From JACKCP01 sp050253255 (lineage in GTDB: Bacteria > Desulfobacterota > Desulfobacteria > Desulfobacterales > JACKCP01), in the NCBI GenBank assembly GCA_050253255.1, contig JBFWJK010000046.1:1-18805 (forward strand): a stretch of DNA of 18,805 nt, written 5' to 3'. The position numbers and the translations under genes are program-made. The notes beneath the pieces were generated by a model. It searched no databases. It saw nothing but the letters and a program-made list of their open reading frames with translations, and was not told where the DNA came from. The first letter of the stretch is position 1, and the number at the start of each line of letters is the position of its first letter. Shown here piece by piece: positions 14,244-18,805 of this stretch.

Positions 14244-15290
14244 CTATCTGTTAGTAGGACGAAGTGCTCTTACTGCGGCACCTGCCTGCCACATTTCAGA
14301 GTCGTGTATTTCTTTAAGTTCCTTATCAAGCTTTTCTCTGTAATCCGGAGCTGTGTTTACTGTCATTACAATTTCAGTTTCCCTGCCTGTTTTAACAGAA
14401 TTGTAAAGATCTTCAAAAACTGGTTTTACAGCTTCCTTGAACTTCGGAGACCAGTCAAGAGCCCCTCTTTGTGCTGTTGTTGAACAGTTGGCATACATCC
14501 AGTCCATTCCGTTTTCGCCGACAAGACGGATAAGTGATTCTGTAAGCTCTTCAACAGTTTCATTGAAGGCTTCACTTGGAGAATGTCCGTTTTTCCTTAA
14601 AAGATCATACTGGGCTTCCATTACACCGCGAAGACATCCCATAAGAACGCCTCTTTCGCCTGTAAGGTCTGAATAAACTTCTTTTTCAAATGTTGTGTGG
14701 AAAAGATAACCTGAACCGATTACTATACCAAGTGCAAGACATCTTTCCTTTGCTCTTCCTGTATAATCCTGATGAACTGCAAAACTTGCATTAAGTCCGT
14801 TTCCTTCAAGGAAATTAACCCTTACAGAACGCCCTGATCCTTTTGGAGCAACAAGAATAACGTCAACATTTTCAGGAGGAATAACATTTGTCTGATCTTT
14901 GTAAACAACAGAAAAACCGTGAGAGAAATAAAGAGCATCACCTTCATTGAGGCAGTCTTTGATTACAGGCCAAAGCTGTGACTGTCCTGCATCTGAAAGA
15001 AGGTACTGGATAACTGTTGCCTTCTTAGCAGCTTCTTCAATCGGGAAAAGTGTTTCTCCGGGAACCCATCCGTCCTTTACAGCCTTGTCCCATGAAGCAC
15101 TGTTCTGTCTTTGTCCGATTATTACGTTGATGCCGTTATCTCTCATGTTCATGGCCTGTCCCGGACCCTGAACGCCATAACCGATAACTGCAACAATTTC
15201 ATCTTTTAAAACCTCTCTTGCCTTGTCCATTGTGAACTCGTCAGAGGTTATTACTTCTTCGTCTACACCGCCAAAATTAATAATAGCCAT
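14244..15290 (-). CDS. ilvC: Ketol-acid reductoisomerase
   Basis: Second common step of valine/isoleucine synthesis: isomerises and reduces 2-acetolactate or 2-aceto-2-hydroxybutanoate with NAD(P)H and Mg2+ (348 aa, class I size). The Rossmann domain has GYGVQGPGQAMNMRDNG (37-53) and the cofactor-specificity loop GQRQNSASWD (59-68). The active-site H124 is in YFSHGFSV. Mg ligands are D208 and E212 in YSDLTGERGVLMG, and a further Glu pair lies in ETVEELTES (244-252). The Gln-Gly-Pro-Gly-Gln wording and the CSTTAQRGALDW segment differ from the usual QGHAHALNLRDSG / TAEYG pattern of proteobacterial enzymes. A TGGAG ribosome-binding site lies 6 bases before the ATG. It stands between two terminator-like hairpins. 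Confidence 0.96.
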   Translation of the reverse strand: MAIINFGGVDEEVITSDEFTMDKAREVLKDEIVAVIGYGVQGPGQAMNMRDNGINVIIGQRQNSASWDKAVKDGWVPGETLFPIEEAAKKATVIQYLLSDAGQSQLWPVIKDCLNEGDALYFSHGFSVVYKDQTNVIPPENVDVILVAPKGSGRSVRVNFLEGNGLNASFAVHQDYTGRAKERCLALGIVIGSGYLFHTTFEKEVYSDLTGERGVLMGCLRGVMEAQYDLLRKNGHSPSEAFNETVEELTESLIRLVGENGMDWMYANCSTTAQRGALDWSPKFKEAVKPVFEDLYNSVKTGRETEIVMTVNTAPDYREKLDKELKEIHDSEMWQAGAAVRALRPTNR

Positions 15291-15329
15291 TTTTTCTCCA
15301 TTAAAATTTATTTCTTGAATTTAAAAAAC

Positions 15330-15356
15330 CGGTGTCTGACCAGAAACCAGACACCG
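15330..15356 (-). terminator. Intrinsic terminator between ilvN and ilvC
   Basis: A perfect 9-bp stem CGGTGTCTG/CAGACACCG (15330-15338 with 15348-15356) and a 9-base loop are followed on the minus strand by GTTTTTTAAATT. It begins 8 bases after the ilvN stop. Only about 40 bases remain before the ilvC start, so either readthrough or a promoter overlapping the hairpin must feed ilvC. Confidence 0.85.
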
Positions 15357-15364
15357 TCACTTTT

Positions 15365-15850
15365 CTATTTTGAGCCCCTTGCAAGGGCAACACAGCCTGT
15401 TCTTACAACTTCCTTGATTCCAAGAGGCTTGAGCATGTTGAGAAGAGCCTCGAGCTTGTCTTCATCTGCAGACACCTGAATTGTATAGTGATCAGGGCCT
15501 GAGTCAACAATTTTGCATCTGAAAATATCAACAATTCTAAGTACTTCAGCTCTTATGCTCGCTGTTGCATTGACTTTTATAAGAGCAAGTTCCCTGCTTA
15601 CAAATTTTTGATCTGTATAGTCAAATACTTTTATAACATTTATAAGCTTGTTAAGCTGTTTTTTTATCTGCTCCACAATTGCCTTGTCGCCTGTAGTAAC
15701 CATTGTAACTCTTGAAAGCCCGGGTTCTGTTGTTTCTGCAACAGAAAGACTGTCAATATTATAGCCTCTCCCGCTGAAAAGGCCTACTATCCTTGAAAGA
15801 ACTCCAGGCTTATTGTCCACAAGAATTGATAAAATACTTTTTTCTTCCAT
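15365..15850 (-). CDS. ilvN: Acetolactate synthase, small regulatory subunit
   Basis: Regulatory subunit of acetohydroxyacid synthase (161 aa, full length for the family). An N-terminal ACT domain (about 4-77) begins SILSILVDNKPGVLSRIVGLFSGRGYNI, the segment that forms the valine-binding site and dimer interface. A second domain (about 85-160) contains RELALIKVNA and ends VVRTGCVALARG, typical of the C-terminal small-subunit domain that activates the catalytic subunit. It starts 17 bases after the ilvB stop with AGGAGG about 8 bases before the ATG, indicating co-translation in equal supply. A terminator follows at once. Confidence 0.96.
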   Translation of the reverse strand: MEEKSILSILVDNKPGVLSRIVGLFSGRGYNIDSLSVAETTEPGLSRVTMVTTGDKAIVEQIKKQLNKLINVIKVFDYTDQKFVSRELALIKVNATASIRAEVLRIVDIFRCKIVDSGPDHYTIQVSADEDKLEALLNMLKPLGIKEVVRTGCVALARGSK

Positions 15851-15867
15851 TTCTCAAACCTCCTGAT

Positions 15868-17559
15868 TTATACCAAAAGCATCTTGGTAATTGGAGCTCC
15901 CGCAGGAACCATAGGATAAACGTTTTCTTCCCTGTCAACAACAAATTCCATAATAACAGGACCCTCAGTTTCAAGACCTTTTTTAAGGGTTTCTTCTACC
16001 TCAGAAGGTTTCATAGCCCTGAAACCCTTAGCGCCGTATGCTTCAGCGAGCTTTACAAAATCAGGGGCATGAGACATGTCTGTTCCTGAATAGTTCTTGT
16101 TGTAGAAAAGTCCCTGCCATTGTCTTACCATTCCTAGAAAACGGTTGTTTAAAATAACTATTTTTACCGGAAGATTATACTGAACAACGGTTGCAAGTTC
16201 CTGGCTGTTCATCTGGATACTTCCGTCACCAGCAACATCAACAACAAGTGCATCAGGTTTTCCTGCCTGTGCTCCCATTGCCGCAGGAAACCCGTAGCCC
16301 ATGGTTCCGAGACCACCAGAAGTTAACCAGTTGTCAGGATTTTTAAAATGATAGTACTGGGCTGTCCACATCTGATTCTGGCCAACCTCAGTTGCAATTA
16401 TTGCCTCACCCTTTGTAAGTTCGAAAAGTTTTTCAATAACATACTGAGGTTTGATAACTTCATCATTTTGCTCATATCTTAAAGGAGTAGTGCTTTTCCA
16501 TTCTTCAATTGTTTTTTTCCAGCCTTCTCTTTTAGGAGCGACTGCATCCTTATCTTCTTTTTCCAGAAGACAGTTCAGAGCTTCAAGGGTTTCCTTGCAG
16601 TCTCCAACTATGGGGATATCAACTGAAACATTTTTGTGAATTGATGTCGGGTCAATATCAATATGAACTATTGTTGCATTGTCTGCAAACTCGTCTGTTT
16701 TGCCAGTTACCCTGTCATCAAATCTTACACCGACTGCAAGCATCAGATCACTTTCAGATATTGCCATATTAGCTCTGTAGGTTCCGTGCATTCCAAGCAT
16801 TCCAAGCCAGTTGTCATCTGTGCCGGGAAAAGTTCCAAGGCCCATAAGAGAAGTTGTAACAGGAATATCTGTAAGTTTTGCAAATTTTGTAAAGGCTTCG
16901 CTGGCCTTTGCAAGAGCTATTCCGCCTCCGCCGAAAATAATTGGTTTTTCTGCTTTTTTGATCAGCTCAACAACTCTTTGAAGCTGCTTCATATTCGGCT
17001 TGTATGTAGGGTTGTATGAAGCCATCTTTATTTCTTTAATATTTTTATAAAGAGTTTTTGCATTTGTTACATCTTTCGGGATATCGATCAGAACAGGTCC
17101 GGGTCTTCCGGTTCTCGCAAGATGAAAAGCTTCCTTGATTGTATATTCAAGGTCATTGATATCTTTAATAAGGTAGTTATGCTTGGTGCATGGCCTGGTT
17201 ATTCCAACAATGTCAACTTCCTGAAAAGCATCGTTACCGATAAGAGATGTAGGCACCTGTCCTGTAATGACAACCATTGGAATTGAATCCATATAAGCTG
17301 TGGCAATACCTGTAACAGTATTTGTTGCTCCGGGACCTGAAGTAACCATTGCAACTCCGACTTTTCTTGTAGCCCTTGCATATCCGTCTGCTGCATGAAC
17401 AGCGCCCTGTTCATGTCTTACAAGAATATGTCTGATATCAGTATTTGTCAGCTCATGATAATAATCAATAACAGCACCGCCGGGATAACCGAAAACTGTG
17501 TCAACTCCCTCATCTTTAAGAGCTCTCCACAAAATTTGTGCTCCTGTCAACTCATCCAT
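15868..17559 (-). CDS. ilvB: Acetolactate synthase, large catalytic subunit
   Basis: ThDP-, Mg- and FAD-dependent enzyme that condenses two pyruvates, or pyruvate with 2-oxobutanoate (about 563 aa). The N-terminal pyrimidine-binding domain has FGYPGGAVIDYYHEL and the ThDP-activating glutamate in RHEQGAVHAADGYARA (about E50). A central FAD-associated domain includes GGGGIALAKASEAF and GMLGMHGTYRAN. The C-terminal ThDP-binding domain has VAGDGSIQMNSQEL ending in VILNN. Start: an ATG at 17568 abuts the GAAGG ribosome-binding sequence with no spacing, whereas the ATG three codons later at 17559 has 9 bases and gives the standard beginning MDELTGAQIL, so 17559 is preferred. It follows ilvD by about 32 bases. 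Confidence 0.96.
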   Translation of the reverse strand: MDELTGAQILWRALKDEGVDTVFGYPGGAVIDYYHELTNTDIRHILVRHEQGAVHAADGYARATRKVGVAMVTSGPGATNTVTGIATAYMDSIPMVVITGQVPTSLIGNDAFQEVDIVGITRPCTKHNYLIKDINDLEYTIKEAFHLARTGRPGPVLIDIPKDVTNAKTLYKNIKEIKMASYNPTYKPNMKQLQRVVELIKKAEKPIIFGGGGIALAKASEAFTKFAKLTDIPVTTSLMGLGTFPGTDDNWLGMLGMHGTYRANMAISESDLMLAVGVRFDDRVTGKTDEFADNATIVHIDIDPTSIHKNVSVDIPIVGDCKETLEALNCLLEKEDKDAVAPKREGWKKTIEEWKSTTPLRYEQNDEVIKPQYVIEKLFELTKGEAIIATEVGQNQMWTAQYYHFKNPDNWLTSGGLGTMGYGFPAAMGAQAGKPDALVVDVAGDGSIQMNSQELATVVQYNLPVKIVILNNRFLGMVRQWQGLFYNKNYSGTDMSHAPDFVKLAEAYGAKGFRAMKPSEVEETLKKGLETEGPVIMEFVVDREENVYPMVPAGAPITKMLLV

Positions 17560-17591
17560 GTCATCCATCCTTCAAGTTTGTTTATTTAAAT

Positions 17592-18805
17592 TTAATCTTC
17601 CCTCAATACAGCACCGAAATTCGCAGAACTTACATTTCTGCTGTATCGTGCCATATACCCCTTTTTTATTTTAGGCTCAGGCTTTTCAAGATTTGAAAGC
17701 CTGGCTTTAATCTCTTTTTCATCAACTTTAAGCTCAATTTTTTTGGAGGGTATATCAATGGAAATGATATCACCTTCATTTACAGCGGCAATAACTCCTC
17801 CCTGAATTGCCTCGGGAGAAACATGACCAATTGCAGCACCTCTTGTACCGCCGGAAAATCTTCCGTCCGTAATAAGTGCAACATCAGCATCAAGTCCCAT
17901 TCCTGCAATTGCAGAAGTAGGAGTAAGCATTTCTCTCATTCCCGGACCGCCCATGGGACCTTCATATCTTATAACTATAACATCGCCTTTTTTTATTTTA
18001 CCGTTGAGTATTGCATCGGTTGCATCTTCTTCTGAATTAAAAACCCTTGCAGGCCCTTCATGGCGCATCATTTCTTCCCTTACAGCAGACTGTTTCACAA
18101 CACAGCCGTTTTCAGCAAGGTTTCCAAACAGTACAGCAAGCCCTCCGACTTTATGATAAGGATCATTTACAGATCTTATTACATCACGGTCTCTTACAGC
18201 GGCATTTGCAATATTTTCACCTACAGTTTTTCCAGTTGCAGTCACAAGATCTGTATTGATCGCACCTGTTTCAGAAAGTTCCTTTATTACAGCCTGAATT
18301 CCTCCGGCCATATTCAGATCTTCAATATGATCTTTTCCTCCCGGACTCATGGAACAGATATGAGGAGTCTTTGCACTTATTTCATTAATCATGGAAAGAT
18401 CAATTTTAACTCCTGCTTCATGAGCTATTGCAGGAAGATGCAAAACTGTATTTGTTGAACATCCAAGGGCCATATCAACAGCAAGCGCATTCTGGAATGC
18501 CTTTTCAGTCATTATGTCCGAAGGCCTGATATTTTTTTCGAGCAGCTCCATTATTTTCTGGCCTGTCATTTTTGCAAGTCTTATTCTTGCAGCCATTACA
18601 GCAGGGATTGTTCCGTTTCCAGGAAGTGCCATTCCAATGGCTTCAGTGAGGCAGTTCATTGAGTTCGCTGTAAACATCCCGGAACATGACCCGCATGTAG
18701 GGCACGCAGAATCTTCAATCTCAAGAAGCTCGTCTTCAGTCATTGTATTGTTTCTTACTGCTCCCACTGCTTCAAAAACTGAAATAAGATCCACTTTTTC
18801 ATTCT
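17592..18805 (-). CDS. ilvD: Dihydroxy-acid dehydratase, C-terminal part (runs off right edge)
   Basis: Fe-S dehydratase for the third common step of valine/isoleucine synthesis. The open frame continues to the window edge, giving 403 residues; about 150 N-terminal residues of a usual 555 are outside. A GTG near 18794 is internal, not a start: the frame reads through NEKVDLISVFEAVG, a conserved stretch. Visible motifs are the cluster-binding DSACPTCGSCSGMFTANSMN, ALPGNGT, the third-Cys region LAVDMALGCSTNTVLH, MGGPGMREML, and DGRFSGGTRGAAIGHVSPEA with the catalytic serine. The stop is followed after 32 bases by ilvB, placing it first of the visible ilv genes. Confidence 0.96.
   Translation of the reverse strand, partial: NEKVDLISVFEAVGAVRNNTMTEDELLEIEDSACPTCGSCSGMFTANSMNCLTEAIGMALPGNGTIPAVMAARIRLAKMTGQKIMELLEKNIRPSDIMTEKAFQNALAVDMALGCSTNTVLHLPAIAHEAGVKIDLSMINEISAKTPHICSMSPGGKDHIEDLNMAGGIQAVIKELSETGAINTDLVTATGKTVGENIANAAVRDRDVIRSVNDPYHKVGGLAVLFGNLAENGCVVKQSAVREEMMRHEGPARVFNSEEDATDAILNGKIKKGDVIVIRYEGPMGGPGMREMLTPTSAIAGMGLDADVALITDGRFSGGTRGAAIGHVSPEAIQGGVIAAVNEGDIISIDIPSKKIELKVDEKEIKARLSNLEKPEPKIKKGYMARYSRNVSSANFGAVLRED

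Noticed and set aside
18060..18458. 132-codon plus-strand frame
   Set aside because: Antisense to ilvD with low-complexity composition.
18700..18805. Reading ilvD as a complete 400-residue gene starting at the GTG at 18794
   Set aside because: The frame is open to the window edge and the residues around the GTG are internal conserved sequence, so the gene is simply truncated by the window.

Overview
The window reads as a chromosomal segment of an AT-rich Gram-negative bacterium, most likely a Desulfobacterota (sulfate-reducer type) lineage. Reasons: an RND efflux pump with an outer-membrane factor (so two membranes), an NtrC-type sigma-54 regulatory pair, a flavodoxin of the classic Desulfovibrio type, a CGGC-domain protein and a citramalate-based isoleucine pathway. 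This placement is inference from gene content; there is no rRNA or tRNA here to confirm it. No mobile element, CRISPR array or RNA gene was seen.

Layout. (1) Positions 1-4410, minus strand: a heavy-metal efflux operon in the order outer-membrane factor, membrane-fusion protein CusB, RND pump CusA (the last runs off the left edge). (2) 4411-4920: a divergent control region with a near-perfect sigma-54 promoter facing the efflux operon, an AT/GC inverted repeat 85-145 bp upstream of it, and a weaker sigma-54-like element facing the other way. (3) 4921-7935, plus strand: a membrane sensor kinase and its NtrC-family sigma-54 activator. Regions 1-3 together form a plausible self-contained metal or envelope-stress response circuit laid out like the E. 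coli zraP/zraSR locus, but with a complete CusCBA-type pump as the target. (4) 8101-9684, minus: an aldehyde dehydrogenase preceded by a perfect palindrome. (5) 9853-10683, minus: a flavodoxin translationally coupled to a small cysteine-rich protein that I do not recognise, ending in a strong terminator. (6) 11015-12181, plus: a Bcr/CflA-type MFS exporter. (7) 12214-18805, minus: a branched-chain amino acid cluster ilvD-ilvB-ilvN-ilvC-cimA followed by a small CGGC-domain protein, with intrinsic terminator-like hairpins between ilvN and ilvC and between ilvC and cimA.

How the genes work together. CimA makes (R)-citramalate from pyruvate and acetyl-CoA, the first step of a threonine-independent route to 2-oxobutanoate. 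IlvBN, IlvC and IlvD then run the shared valine/isoleucine steps. The efflux operon would expel monovalent or divalent metal ions from periplasm or cytoplasm, switched on by the adjacent kinase/activator pair through RNA polymerase with sigma-54. The flavodoxin is a low-potential electron carrier, and its cysteine-rich partner is the most obscure protein in the window.

Several start codons are refined here from ribosome-binding-site spacing: the outer-membrane factor at 4410, cimA at 14177, ilvB at 17559, and a GTG start at 10230 for the cysteine-rich protein.
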